Origin: an uncultured Ruminococcus sp.
GTDB lineage: Bacteria > Bacillota > Clostridia > Oscillospirales > Ruminococcaceae
NCBI GenBank assembly: GCA_934474025.1
Contig: CAKSMF010000005.1
Span: 62,001-126,000, forward strand
Length of the DNA stretch: 64,000 nucleotides
Reading direction: 5' to 3'
Shown here: positions 26,639 through 35,575 of the stretch, piece by piece
Layout of the letters: every line of letters starts with the position of its first letter
Position numbering within the stretch: the first letter of the stretch is position 1
The notes under the pieces: generated by a model
The model's input: only the letters and a program-made list of their open reading frames with translations
What the model was told of the DNA's origin: nothing
The model's database searches: none
Program-made: the position numbers and the translations under genes

Positions 26639-26700
26639 TAAGCTTTCAATGCGGTATTTCCGCTTGATATATAAAAAAATTACCGGAGGTGAATATAAAA

Positions 26701-26942
26701 TGGCAGTTAAAATCAGACTCAGAAGAATGGGTGCTAAGAAAGCTCCTTTCTATCGTATTGTCGTAGCTGATTCAAGATATCCAAGAGACGGAAGATTCGT
26801 TGAAGAAATCGGTTACTATGACCCTACAAAGAACCCTTCTGTTGTAAAAGTTGATGCAGACAAGGCTAAGGAATGGATTGTCAAGGGTGCTCAGCCTACA
26901 GATACAGTAAAGGTTATTCTCAAGAATGAGGGTATACTCTAA
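26701..26942 (+). CDS. rpsP: 30S ribosomal protein S16
   Basis: This 80-aa protein starts MAVKIRLRRMGAKKAPFYRI, includes YYDPTKNP, and ends GAQPTDTVKVILKNEGIL, with the standard length. ATG at 26701 follows CCGGAGGTG. It is in the usual cluster with ffh and khpA, but rimM and trmD lie 22 kb away. Confidence 0.97.
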
Positions 26943-26947
26943 TTAAA

Positions 26948-27006
26948 GACTTTTTTTGCGGAAGAGGGCAGACTTATTTTAGTCTTATCCCTCTGTTCCG
27001 AAAGTC
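26948..27006 (+). other. Long hairpin between rpsP and khpA
   Basis: Nested complementary blocks GACTTT/AAAGTC, CGGAA/TTCCG, GAGGG/CCCTC and AGACT/AGTCT form a long stem-loop filling the rpsP-khpA gap. It lacks a terminal T run and ends just before the khpA ribosome-binding site. An RNA-processing or translational control role is possible. Confidence 0.6.
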
Positions 27007-27022
27007 TGTGGAGGTTATTTTT

Positions 27023-27256
27023 ATGAAAGATTTACTTTACGCAATTACAGCAGGATTAGTAGATGATAAGTCCGCTATAAAGATTACCGAAGATGAACCA
27101 GATGCAGAAGGTGTTATAGTATATCATCTTTCTGTTGCCCCTGATGATATGGGACGTGTAATCGGAAAACAGGGAAGAATAGCTAAAGCACTCCGTACAA
27201 TCATGAGGGCAGGAGCTACAAAGCAGAATCTTAAAGTTTCTGTTGTAATCGAATAA
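27023..27256 (+). CDS. khpA: KH-domain RNA-binding protein KhpA
   Basis: This 77-aa single KH domain has the GxxG loop in RVIGKQGRIAKALR (residues ~45-58). In Gram-positives, KhpA pairs with KhpB and binds many RNAs, affecting cell division and elongation. Ribosome-binding site GGAGG is 8 nt before ATG. The 3' three-quarters of this gene and its terminator are duplicated downstream. Confidence 0.92.
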   Translation: MKDLLYAITAGLVDDKSAIKITEDEPDAEGVIVYHLSVAPDDMGRVIGKQGRIAKALRTIMRAGATKQNLKVSVVIE

Positions 27257-27260
27257 TAAT

Positions 27261-27300
27261 AAAAACCGTCGAAATATATTATTTCGGCGGTCTTGTTTGT
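27261..27300. terminator. Terminator of khpA (copy 1)
   Basis: ACCGTCGAAAT, TATT, ATTTCGGCGGT then a T-rich end; A run on the left. Confidence 0.75.
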
Positions 27301-27350
27301 TTATGCAGTTTTTTGTCAAGAAAATTTGTCAATGCAAATATTTTGCATTT

Positions 27351-27545
27351 ATGAATAGAATTTCTATAAAAATTACCAAAATTGAACCAGATGCAGAAGG
27401 TGTTATAGTATATCATCTTTCTGTTGCCCCTGATGATATGGGTCGTGTAATCGGAAAACAGGGAAGAATAGCTAAAGCACTCCGTACAATTATGAGGGCA
27501 GGTGCTACAAAGCAGAATCTTAAGGTTTCTGTTGTAATCGAATAA
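27351..27545 (+). pseudogene. Truncated second khpA copy
   Basis: A possible 64-aa product from ATG at 27351 begins MNRISIKITKIEPDAEG and then is identical to KhpA to the end, including GKQG. The N-terminal 19 residues and the ribosome-binding site are missing. It is probably not translated, but its substitutions are silent in the shared part, so past selection or gene conversion is possible. Confidence 0.65.
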
Positions 27546-27549
27546 TAAT

Positions 27550-27589
27550 AAAAACCGTCGAAGTATATTATTTCGGCGGTCTTGTTTGT
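27550..27589. terminator. Terminator between khpA copy 2 and EAL gene
   Basis: ACCGTCGAAGT, ATT, ATTTCGGCGGT hairpin with A and T flanks. It can serve both directions and sits directly after the EAL stop. Confidence 0.75.
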
Positions 27590-29503
27590 TTATACAGTTT
27601 TTTTGTTAAGAAAATTCGTCAATTGTTCAATCGGAATAGGTTTTGAATATTTGTATCCTTGCAGATATTTTGCATTCATATTGACACAGTGAATTTCGTC
27701 TTTATCGTCTTCCACACCCTCAAAAAGCACAGCATAATTAAGTTTGTTGAACATATTTGAAAAGGTATTTACCATAAACTTTGACGAATCGTTTCTTGTG
27801 GATTCTATAAGCATTGAACGGTCAAATTTTATTATATTGAATGGTATTTCCATAATACGTTCAAAGTTTGAATAACCTGTTCCAAAGTCGTCAAGATAAA
27901 ACTTTATTCCGAGTGTTTGTAACTGCATTACTTTTTGTCGCATGAGGTTGAAATCTGATTCACAACGGCTTTCTGTAATTTCAACAGCTATCTTATCATA
28001 TGGAATATCATTGTTTTTGATAATGTCACGAATTTCATCACAGAATTTTTCTTGTTTTATATCGAGAGTCGAAAAGTTAACAGAAACACGATTGATTTCA
28101 TAATTTTGCTCCATAATTTTGTGAATAGCACTGCAAGTTTTATTAAGAATAATCATGCTAAGAGTGTGTATCATATTGTACTGTTCGGCAAGGGGAATAA
28201 ACTGGTCAGGAAATATCAAGCCTGTCTCTTCAAGTTTGATACGCATAAGTGCTTCTGCGGTATCGTAAGTGTTTGTAATAAGATTGAAAACCGGCTGGCA
28301 ATACACTAAGATTCTTTTATCGTTGAGGTCTTTTTTGGTAACGATATCTTCCAACTGACCCAAAATATATATGCTGTTATAATAATCCTTTATATCCTTA
28401 TCGGTAACATTATGAAAATCATTGAGATTCATTTTTGTTTCAACATAATCAACAATTTTCATATAGTCGTTAGCATCTCCGATATCGTAACCAGTTTCCA
28501 TTACAGTCATTCTGTAGTCAACGTTGAATTTTTCGTGTATAGTTTTCTGGAAACTATTTACAAGATTGTCAACAATAGCTTGATAATCGCCATTTAGTTT
28601 TTTTGGAATAGTTAATACTATTCGTTCATTTGGAAAGTGATACAGAATACCTTTTTTTATATTCTGGCGACAAAAACCATAAAAATCATATTTGAACTGA
28701 TTGTATTGTTTTATAGTTTTTGAAAAATCTATCATTGTTATTGATAGTATGATAGTTGGATTTTTCTTTTCTACTGCCTCATTGATTTCATTAATTAGAA
28801 AACACCCTGAAACTGCACCTGTTTTTATGTCATACGGATTTGAGTGAAACATGAATATAATTCCGATTACCGGAAGGCAATACGCCACACAAGTAAACGA
28901 AATCTGTCTGAATAGTGACTGAACTCCAATTATAACTGCTGAAACTATATTAATTCCAAGGAGACCCAGATAAATCTGCCTTATAACTCTGTCTTTGTAT
29001 CTCATTATAATGTGGAATATTTCAATCATTGAAATTAAATACAGAATAATATATAATTCAAACGTCTGATGAATAACATTATCACCATCTATATAGAATC
29101 CATAATGGAAAATCATTCCGAAAATATCAAAAGCTGAAACAGCTATTATTGCCAATACACATATTAAACTGTTTATGCGGTTCTTTTTGTTAATCCATAG
29201 CGGATTGTGCAGGTATTGTATGTACATATATGGAATCAGCGACAATGTAGTATTATGAATTATTCTTAAAGTATATATTGCAAATGGGTGTATAATATCC
29301 GAGTACATAAATATTTCATATAATATGTTACTTATAGAGGCAATTGATGATGTAATAACAATCGTCATAATTGAACGAAATTTAGTATTTTTATTGATGT
29401 GTGTCTGCCATAGCATTATAATCATTATTATACACAATGCCAATACAATAATATCACCAACAGGGGTATAACCTTTAAGATTTAATTGTGTAGATTCTTG
29501 CAT
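27590..29503 (-). CDS. Membrane-bound EAL-domain c-di-GMP phosphodiesterase
   Basis: This 637-aa protein has about seven or eight N-terminal membrane helices (~10-225), then a GGDEF-like region without a recognisable GGDEF motif, and a C-terminal EAL domain (~385-630). The EAL catalytic set is present: EALMR, VNFSTLD, EITES, DDFGTGYSN, IIKFDRSM, FEGVE and LQGYKYSKP. It should therefore cut c-di-GMP to pGpG. The start is ATG at 29503, 7 nt after AAAGAGGT, rather than the ATG at 29524 before that site. The membrane part may sense a ligand. Its 3' end is involved in the khpA duplication. Confidence 0.92.
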   Translation of the reverse strand: MQESTQLNLKGYTPVGDIIVLALCIIMIIMLWQTHINKNTKFRSIMTIVITSSIASISNILYEIFMYSDIIHPFAIYTLRIIHNTTLSLIPYMYIQYLHNPLWINKKNRINSLICVLAIIAVSAFDIFGMIFHYGFYIDGDNVIHQTFELYIILYLISMIEIFHIIMRYKDRVIRQIYLGLLGINIVSAVIIGVQSLFRQISFTCVAYCLPVIGIIFMFHSNPYDIKTGAVSGCFLINEINEAVEKKNPTIILSITMIDFSKTIKQYNQFKYDFYGFCRQNIKKGILYHFPNERIVLTIPKKLNGDYQAIVDNLVNSFQKTIHEKFNVDYRMTVMETGYDIGDANDYMKIVDYVETKMNLNDFHNVTDKDIKDYYNSIYILGQLEDIVTKKDLNDKRILVYCQPVFNLITNTYDTAEALMRIKLEETGLIFPDQFIPLAEQYNMIHTLSMIILNKTCSAIHKIMEQNYEINRVSVNFSTLDIKQEKFCDEIRDIIKNNDIPYDKIAVEITESRCESDFNLMRQKVMQLQTLGIKFYLDDFGTGYSNFERIMEIPFNIIKFDRSMLIESTRNDSSKFMVNTFSNMFNKLNYAVLFEGVEDDKDEIHCVNMNAKYLQGYKYSKPIPIEQLTNFLNKKTV

Positions 29504-29566
29504 AAAATTACCTCTTTTTCCCATTTTTATTCTTTAATTTGTAAATTATCTTTCCCCATTATACAC

Positions 29567-29595
29567 ATTATATCATTTTTTTATCATCAAGTCAA
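29567..29595 (-). promoter_or_regulatory. Promoter of EAL gene
   Basis: On the minus strand, TTGACT, 17 bp, TATAAT. The 29504-29825 gap holds only this and the divergent promoter at 29709-29737. Confidence 0.7.
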
Positions 29596-29708
29596 CAAAA
29601 ATATATATTTCGTTATAATTAAGAAACTATTAACTTTTTTATAACAGAATCATGTTTATGAAATATATTTATAAATTATTACAATTTGGATAATGTTTGG
29701 ATATTTAC

Positions 29709-29737
29709 TTGAAAATAATATAATTATATGATATAAT
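29709..29737 (+). promoter_or_regulatory. Promoter of lipoprotein gene
   Basis: TTGAAA, 17 bp, TATAAT, about 90 bp before the start codon. Confidence 0.65.
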
Positions 29738-29825
29738 ACTGTTTGCTTTAACAAATTGAAATTATAAGTAAATGGAGAGGAAGCAATTCAAGCTATTTGA
29801 AAGGATAATGGAGGGTTATTGAATT

Positions 29826-30701
29826 ATGAAGAAATTAATAGCATTTTTAACAGTATGCACTATGATGACTTGTGCATTCGGTTCATGCGGAAAAGATAAG
29901 GATTCTGAAAGTTCAGCAGAAAGCAGTATTTCAGCAACAAAAAATGAAGAGGTTTCAGAAACAGAAACAACTATTGAACCAACTACTGAAACAGTTACAG
30001 AAACTACTACATCAGCTACAACAGAAACCACAACGGAGACTACTGCAACAGAAACAACAACACAAACCACTACAGAAACAACTACGGAAACTGTTACTAC
30101 TTCAACTTCTGCTGAAAGTGATACACAATCCGAAACAGTCGAAACTATAGCACAATCAGATGTTTCTGAAGAAAGCATAATAGGAAAATGGTTTACAAAA
30201 GCAGATGATGATACTTTTATAGGATTTGATTTTAAGGAAAATGGAAATATTGATATGTTTGTAGATATTTCTGAACTTAGTCATTTTACAACAGATGGTA
30301 AATTAGTTATGCAAGATGTCACATTTAATTCACAATTTGACGGGACAATTCTTTCTGTAAATGTCAATGGTACTGACCTCATGACCATGAGTAAATACGA
30401 TGGCGGAACTGATACTCTTAATGGTACTTACAATTTATTAAGCGGTTCATTTTATGATAATATGATTCAGTCGGGACAGTCTAATATTTCTATTATTATA
30501 TCCGGAGAAAAAATGTATCTTGATTATCCGGATATGCTTACTTATAAAATTGATGGTAATAACATTTCAATGTCTGGCTTTAAAAATCTTGATGCTGACA
30601 TTGATAGTGTTGTATCAACTTACGAAATACAAGGTAATCAAGTCACTTTCAGCAGTTTTGGAGATGACGAAAATCTGACAATGCGAAGATTTGAAATATA
30701 A
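29826..30701 (+). CDS. Lipoprotein with Thr/Glu-rich linker
   Basis: This 291-aa protein has a lipoprotein signal (lipobox FGSC, Cys20). A long Thr/Glu/Ser-rich linker (~28-115) is followed by a beta-rich C-terminal domain beginning ESIIGKWFTKADDDTFIGFDF. The GKW.. start recalls lipocalin-like or DUF5640-type domains of Firmicutes lipoproteins; I cannot name it firmly. The linker resembles those of the cellulases in this window but uses TTETTT-type repeats. RBS GGAGGG lies 10 nt upstream. Confidence 0.65.
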   Translation: MKKLIAFLTVCTMMTCAFGSCGKDKDSESSAESSISATKNEEVSETETTIEPTTETVTETTTSATTETTTETTATETTTQTTTETTTETVTTSTSAESDTQSETVETIAQSDVSEESIIGKWFTKADDDTFIGFDFKENGNIDMFVDISELSHFTTDGKLVMQDVTFNSQFDGTILSVNVNGTDLMTMSKYDGGTDTLNGTYNLLSGSFYDNMIQSGQSNISIIISGEKMYLDYPDMLTYKIDGNNISMSGFKNLDADIDSVVSTYEIQGNQVTFSSFGDDENLTMRRFEI

Positions 30702-30711
30702 TATTTTACTA

Positions 30712-30744
30712 AAAAAGGACGGTTTTCTTTAAACCGTCCTTTTT
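30712..30744. terminator. Bidirectional terminator between lipoprotein gene and dnaJ
   Basis: AAAAAGGACGGTTT, loop TCTTT, AAACCGTCCTTTTT; usable by both convergent genes. Confidence 0.85.
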
Positions 30745-30745
30745 A

Positions 30746-31897
30746 TTATAAATCAAACTTTTTCTTGAGTTTATCAAAGAAAGTCTGACGTTTAGTGTAA
30801 TTTTTTTCAGAAAGTGATGCTTCAAATTCTTTGAGTAAGTCTTTTTGTTTTTTGGTGAGGTTTTTAGGAACTTCAACATAAATTGTTACATACTGGTCGC
30901 CACGTTCTGTACGGCGAAGTTTCTTAACGCCTTTTCCTTTAAGACGGAATACAGTACCTGTCTGAGTGCCTTCACTTATTGAATACTTAACATCACCGTC
31001 AATGGTAGGTACAGTTATTTCAGCACCTAAAACGGCTTCCATATAAGTAACAGGAATATCACAATGAATATCAAATCCATCACGTTTAAATATTTCGTGT
31101 GACTTTACGGAAACATTTATAAGAAGGTCGCCACTTGGACCACCATTAATACCACAATCACCCTGACCACTTAAACGTATTGTTTGTCTGTCGTCTATAC
31201 CTGCCGGAATGTCAACTGAAACTGTTTTCTGTACTCTTAATCTTCCTAAGCCATGGCATTTGTTACAAGGATTTTTGATAATTTTTCCCTTACCGGAACA
31301 TTTTGGACAAGTTTTTGTTGAACTGATAGAACCAAACATATTATTCTGAACAACTCGAACTGTACCACGTCCCTGACAATCCGGACAAACTTCTGTACCT
31401 GATGAATTTTCTGCACCAGTTCCTTTGCAGGCATCACAGGTACTCATGCGATTGAGTTTAATTTCCTTTTTAACGCCGTTGCAAGCGTCCATGAAACTTA
31501 TAGAAACAGATGCCTGAAGGTCTGCACCACGTCGTGGAGCATTTGCATTTACACGTGAATTGCCAGAACCAAAACCGAAACCACCAAAAATGCTTTCAAA
31601 TATATCTCCCATATCGGTGAATCCGCCCATATTGCCATTAAATCCGCCAGCACCTCCGCTGTAGTTAGGGTCTACTCCGGCGTGACCGAACTGGTCGTAA
31701 CGTTTTCTTTTTTCTGGGTCTGAAAGGACTTCATTAGCTTCATTTATTTCCTGAAACTTTTGAACATATGACGGGTCATCAGGGTGTAAATCGGGGTGAT
31801 TTTCCCTTGCTTTTTTTCTGAAAGCCTTTTTTATTTCGTCCTCGGTAGCATCTTTGGAAACACCAAGCACTTCATAATAATCTCTTTTATCAGCCAT
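30746..31897 (-). CDS. dnaJ: Chaperone DnaJ
   Basis: This 383-aa Hsp40 stimulates DnaK ATPase. It has a J domain with HPD (NHPDLHPDD, residue ~33) and a Gly/Phe-rich stretch (GGAGGFNGNMGG). Four zinc-binding CxxCxGxG repeats follow (CDACKGTG, CPDCQGRG, CPKCSGKG, CNKCHGLG), then the C-terminal substrate domains. The start is ATG at 31897, 9 nt after GGAG; an upstream ATG at 31933 lies before that site. It is the last gene of the hrcA operon. Confidence 0.96.
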   Translation of the reverse strand: MADKRDYYEVLGVSKDATEDEIKKAFRKKARENHPDLHPDDPSYVQKFQEINEANEVLSDPEKRKRYDQFGHAGVDPNYSGGAGGFNGNMGGFTDMGDIFESIFGGFGFGSGNSRVNANAPRRGADLQASVSISFMDACNGVKKEIKLNRMSTCDACKGTGAENSSGTEVCPDCQGRGTVRVVQNNMFGSISSTKTCPKCSGKGKIIKNPCNKCHGLGRLRVQKTVSVDIPAGIDDRQTIRLSGQGDCGINGGPSGDLLINVSVKSHEIFKRDGFDIHCDIPVTYMEAVLGAEITVPTIDGDVKYSISEGTQTGTVFRLKGKGVKKLRRTERGDQYVTIYVEVPKNLTKKQKDLLKEFEASLSEKNYTKRQTFFDKLKKKFDL

Positions 31898-31930
31898 AAA
31901 TACTTCTCCTATACTATTCCGTATAAACAC

Positions 31931-31961
31931 CACGAGGGCGAAAGAAATTTTCCGCCCCGTG
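31931..31961 (-). other. Hairpin between dnaK and dnaJ
   Basis: CACG.GGGCG pairs with CGCCCCGTG around an A/T loop. Such intercistronic stems may set different transcript stability for dnaK and dnaJ. Confidence 0.5.
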
Positions 31962-31981
31962 AATGATGTTTAATTTTTGTT

Positions 31982-33826
31982 TTAGACTTCTGTGAAATCA
32001 GCATCAACAACGCCATCATCAGAAGAGTTGTCATCTTGATTTCCCTTAGTGAACTGTGATGGGTCAATGTTTTCTGCACCATTAGGATTAGCCTGCTGGT
32101 AAACTTTGTTTGCAACATCATAGAAAGTTTTCTGGAGGTCATCTTTAAGAGTTTTAATTTCGCTTATATTGTTAGCTGTGACAGCTGATTTAAGAGCTTC
32201 ACATTTTGACAGGATATTTGACTTTTCGTCTTCTGAAATCTTGTCTCCAAACTCATTAACAGATTTTTCACACTGGAATGCAAAGTTTTCAGCATCATTC
32301 TTTGCGTCAACGTCTTCACGGCGTTTTTTATCTTCTGCTGCATATTGTTCAGCTTCTTTTACAGCCTTGTCAATGTCTTCCTTGGACATATTTGTTGATG
32401 CTGTAATAGAAATGTTCTGTTCTTTACCAGTTCCGAGGTCCTTAGCGGAAACATGAACAATACCGTTCTGGTCGATATCGAAAGTAACTTCAATCTGTGG
32501 GATTCCTCTTGGAGCAGGTGCAATGCCGTCGAGACGGAAGCTACCAAGGAGCTTATTATCTTTAGCAAATTCACGTTCACCCTGAAGTACATTAATGTCA
32601 ACAGCAGGCTGATTATCGGCAGCAGTTGAGAAAATCTGTGACTTCTTGGTAGGAATTGTTGTATTTCTTTCAATAATCTTTGTGCATACACCGCCCATTG
32701 TTTCAAGACCGAGTGAAAGTGGTGTAACATCAAGGAGGAGGAGTCCGTTTTCAACTTCACCGCCAAGTACGCCACCTTGATATGCAGCACCAAGAGCAAC
32801 GCATTCATCAGGGTTAATGCCTTTGAATGGTTCTTTGCCGATGATTTTCTTTACAGCTTCCTGTACAGCAGGGATTCTTGATGAACCACCAACCATAAGA
32901 ACTTTGTTTATTTCAGAAATATTAAGTCCACTGTCCTTGAGAGCCTGTCTTACAGGACCCATTGTAGCTTCAACGAGGTCTGCTGTGAGTTCATTGAACT
33001 TAGCCTGTGTAAGTGTAAGGTCAAGGTGTTTAGGAGTACCTGTAGCATCTACAGTAATAAATGGAATATTTATATTTGAAGTTGTTGTAGAAGAAAGTTC
33101 AATTTTAGCTTTTTCAGCAGCGTCTTTAAGTCTCTGAGCAGCCATTTTGTCAGTTGAAAGGTCAACACCTTCTGTCTTTTTGAATTCTTCAACAATCCAG
33201 TTTATAATTCTCTGGTCGAAATCGTCACCGCCGAGGTGGTTATTACCAGCAGTTGCAAGAACCTGCTGTACATCTTCACCCATTTCAATAATTGAAACAT
33301 CGAATGTACCACCGCCGAGGTCATAAACCATAACAGTCTGTTCTTCTTCCTTGTCTATGCCATAGGAAAGAGCAGCAGCAGTAGGTTCATTAATAATACG
33401 CTTTACAGTAAGACCTGCAATCTGTCCAGCATCTTTAGTTGCCTGTCTCTGTGAGTCAGTGAAGTATGCCGGTACTGTGATAACGGCTTCTGTAACCTTT
33501 TCACCAAGATAAGCTTCTGCATCAGATTTAAGTTTCTGGAGAATCATAGCGGAAATTTCCTGAGGGGTATATTTCTTTCCATCAATTTCAACTTTATAAT
33601 CAGAACCCATATGTCTCTTAATAGATGAAACTGTTCTGTCATGGTTTGTAATTGCCTGTCTTTTAGCAACCTGACCTACAAGTCTTTCGCCATTATTTGT
33701 AAAAGCAACAACAGACGGAGTAGTTCTTGCACCCTCATTGTTTGGAATAACTACAGCATTACCGCCTTCCATAACTGCAACACAAGAGTTTGTTGTACCT
33801 AAATCAATACCAATAATTTTTCCCAT
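31982..33826 (-). CDS. dnaK: Chaperone DnaK (Hsp70)
   Basis: This 614-aa ATP-dependent chaperone starts GKIIGIDLGTTNSCVAVMEG, contains VYDLGGGTFDVSI and INEPTAAALSYG in the nucleotide-binding domain, the DVTPLSLGLETMGG linker/substrate domain, and ends SDDGVVDADFTEV. AAAGGATG precedes ATG at 33826. It is regulated with grpE by the CIRCE operator upstream of hrcA. Confidence 0.97.
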   Translation of the reverse strand: MGKIIGIDLGTTNSCVAVMEGGNAVVIPNNEGARTTPSVVAFTNNGERLVGQVAKRQAITNHDRTVSSIKRHMGSDYKVEIDGKKYTPQEISAMILQKLKSDAEAYLGEKVTEAVITVPAYFTDSQRQATKDAGQIAGLTVKRIINEPTAAALSYGIDKEEEQTVMVYDLGGGTFDVSIIEMGEDVQQVLATAGNNHLGGDDFDQRIINWIVEEFKKTEGVDLSTDKMAAQRLKDAAEKAKIELSSTTTSNINIPFITVDATGTPKHLDLTLTQAKFNELTADLVEATMGPVRQALKDSGLNISEINKVLMVGGSSRIPAVQEAVKKIIGKEPFKGINPDECVALGAAYQGGVLGGEVENGLLLLDVTPLSLGLETMGGVCTKIIERNTTIPTKKSQIFSTAADNQPAVDINVLQGEREFAKDNKLLGSFRLDGIAPAPRGIPQIEVTFDIDQNGIVHVSAKDLGTGKEQNISITASTNMSKEDIDKAVKEAEQYAAEDKKRREDVDAKNDAENFAFQCEKSVNEFGDKISEDEKSNILSKCEALKSAVTANNISEIKTLKDDLQKTFYDVANKVYQQANPNGAENIDPSQFTKGNQDDNSSDDGVVDADFTEV

Positions 33827-33937
33827 AATAATTCATCCTTTCTAATAGTAAGCATAAAGCTTAATAAAGTTGAGTTTGTTTGTTTTTTTTAATTCAACTC
33901 ACCACTTGTATAAGTGTGTGAATTTTAACTAATTTAA

Positions 33938-34486
33938 TCAAATTGCCACAGCCACCATAGCAGGTCTGATAAGCTTGTCACCTATTTTGTAGCCTTTCTG
34001 GAAAACTGTACATACATGATTACTTGCATAATCTGTACCGTCCTGTTGGCTGATAGCGTTGTGAATATTGGGGTCAAATTCTTCACCAAGAGCTTCAATA
34101 ACAGTAACATTCATTTTATCAAGGAAACTTTTAAGCTGTCCGAAAATCATATTCATACCATTTTTGAAATTTTCGTCTGAGCATTCAGCTTCTAAAGAAC
34201 GTTCAAAGCTGTCAATGATAGGAAGCAATTGTTCAATACATTTTGAAGAAGCATTATTGTAAGTTTCAGTTTTTTCTTTGGCTGTACGCTTGCGATAGTT
34301 ATCGTATTCAGCAAAGAGTCTGATATATTTGTTATTGGCTTCATTGAGAGCATCTTCAAGTGCAGAATGTTCCGTAGCAGTGTCATTGGATTCTGCTACA
34401 GTATCTTCTTTATCTGAAGTTTCTGGTAAATTTTCCTCAATATTGTCGTTTGTGTTTTCTTCTGGAATATTTTTATTTTCTTCCAT
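33938..34486 (-). CDS. grpE: Nucleotide exchange factor GrpE
   Basis: This 182-aa protein starts with an acidic, low-complexity region (~1-45). A coiled coil with YIRLFAEYDNYRKRTAKEK (~52-70) follows, then the beta domain ending GYKIGDKLIRPAMVAVAI. It releases ADP from DnaK. RBS AAAGGAG lies 7 nt upstream; it follows hrcA by 13 nt. Confidence 0.95.
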   Translation of the reverse strand: MEENKNIPEENTNDNIEENLPETSDKEDTVAESNDTATEHSALEDALNEANNKYIRLFAEYDNYRKRTAKEKTETYNNASSKCIEQLLPIIDSFERSLEAECSDENFKNGMNMIFGQLKSFLDKMNVTVIEALGEEFDPNIHNAISQQDGTDYASNHVCTVFQKGYKIGDKLIRPAMVAVAI

Positions 34487-34499
34487 TTAATGCTCCTTT

Positions 34500-35552
34500 C
34501 TATGACTGAGGATTAATTTCTTCAGTCGTGTCTGTTATAATAATGTCATCATCGTCTCCGGACATCAGACAGGAAATCTGTTGAGTCAGGTATTCGATGT
34601 ATGGGATAATCTTTTTATAGTCAATCCGCATAGGACCTATGATTCCAAGAGAACCGGCGTCCTTGTTGCCTTTCTGGTATTTTGAAACAATCAGGCTTGA
34701 ATTTCCTATTGCAAAATTATTTTCAGAACCAAATTTTACTTGTATTCCTTTGAAAGTATCATTAAGTAAATCGGAAATATCATTTTTATGTTCAATAAAC
34801 TTAACTACTTCCATTTTGTCGAGTTCATCACAGGAAAGAAGTTTTTCACTTCCGCTGACTGTAAGTTCTTGTTGCCGTAAGTCTTCTGATAGTTCACATA
34901 AACCTGCTACAAGAGGGGAAAGTGAAACCATATAGGCACTTACTGCCGAAACCATTTTATCAAACATTTCTTCTGAAAGTTCGTCAACAGAAACACCGTT
35001 CAAATTTTCCTGAATGTAGTGTGTAAAAAATTCAAGTTGTTCATGGTTAAGGTCAAATTCCAACCTGCACGCTTTGTTTTTGATACTTCCGTTTGAGGTG
35101 ATAAGCAGAATAACATAAATGCGTTTGCCTGTCGGGATAACATCAACCTTTGATATTACTGAAAATCTTGGTGCTGAATTTGTAACAACCGCTGTACATT
35201 GAGTTATTTCAGAAAGAGCAGTGACAGCATTTTGAATAAGGAGTTCTTCTGGAGTATTTTTATCTCCAAGCATCTGGTCAAGACGTTTTTTTTCCTCATC
35301 TGATAATGCTGATGGATTCATAAGTTCGTCAATATAGAGCCTGTAACCTGCAAATGTTGGAATACGTCCGGCTGAAGTATGTGGTTGTTCAAGATAGCCA
35401 AGTTGTTCAAGCACTGCCATATCGTTTCGGATAGTTGCGGACGAAACATCAATATTGTCAAGCTTAGAGATTGCTTTAGAGCCGACCGGTTCTCCAGTTC
35501 TTATATACTCATCAACTACAGCAGTGAGTATTTTCAGCTTTCTGTTGTTCAC
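34500..35552 (-). CDS. hrcA: Heat-inducible transcription repressor HrcA
   Basis: This 350-aa repressor binds the CIRCE element and shuts off the chaperone operon. A winged helix at the N-terminus carries YIRTGEPVGSKAISK and ATIRNDMAVLEQLGYLEQPHTSAGRIPT. The C-terminal GAF-like domain includes GPMRIDYKKIIPYIEYL. The start is GTG at 35552 (MNNRKLKIL); an in-frame GTG at 35582 lies inside the CIRCE operator and is rejected. Confidence 0.95.
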   Translation of the reverse strand: MNNRKLKILTAVVDEYIRTGEPVGSKAISKLDNIDVSSATIRNDMAVLEQLGYLEQPHTSAGRIPTFAGYRLYIDELMNPSALSDEEKKRLDQMLGDKNTPEELLIQNAVTALSEITQCTAVVTNSAPRFSVISKVDVIPTGKRIYVILLITSNGSIKNKACRLEFDLNHEQLEFFTHYIQENLNGVSVDELSEEMFDKMVSAVSAYMVSLSPLVAGLCELSEDLRQQELTVSGSEKLLSCDELDKMEVVKFIEHKNDISDLLNDTFKGIQVKFGSENNFAIGNSSLIVSKYQKGNKDAGSLGIIGPMRIDYKKIIPYIEYLTQQISCLMSGDDDDIIITDTTEEINPQS

Positions 35553-35575
35553 GATTAGCACAACCTTTCGCTTAT

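Larger units (their letters stand above)
27075..27622 (+). repeat. Duplicated khpA 3' part, terminator and EAL-gene end (289-bp offset)
   Basis: Copy 1 is 27075-27332 and copy 2 is 27364-27622. They differ at about a dozen sites, so this duplication is older than the two others. In the khpA reading frame from EPDAEG to the stop, the four differences are all silent. Copy 1 continues with TGCAAATATTTTGCATTTA, which resembles 27660-27678 inside the EAL gene, so the unit once reached further and lost a few dozen bases. Confidence 0.88.

Noticed and set aside
29816..30701. Lipoprotein as a cellulosomal component because of its Thr-rich linker
   Set aside because: It has a lipobox and no dockerin or cohesin; the linker alone is not enough.
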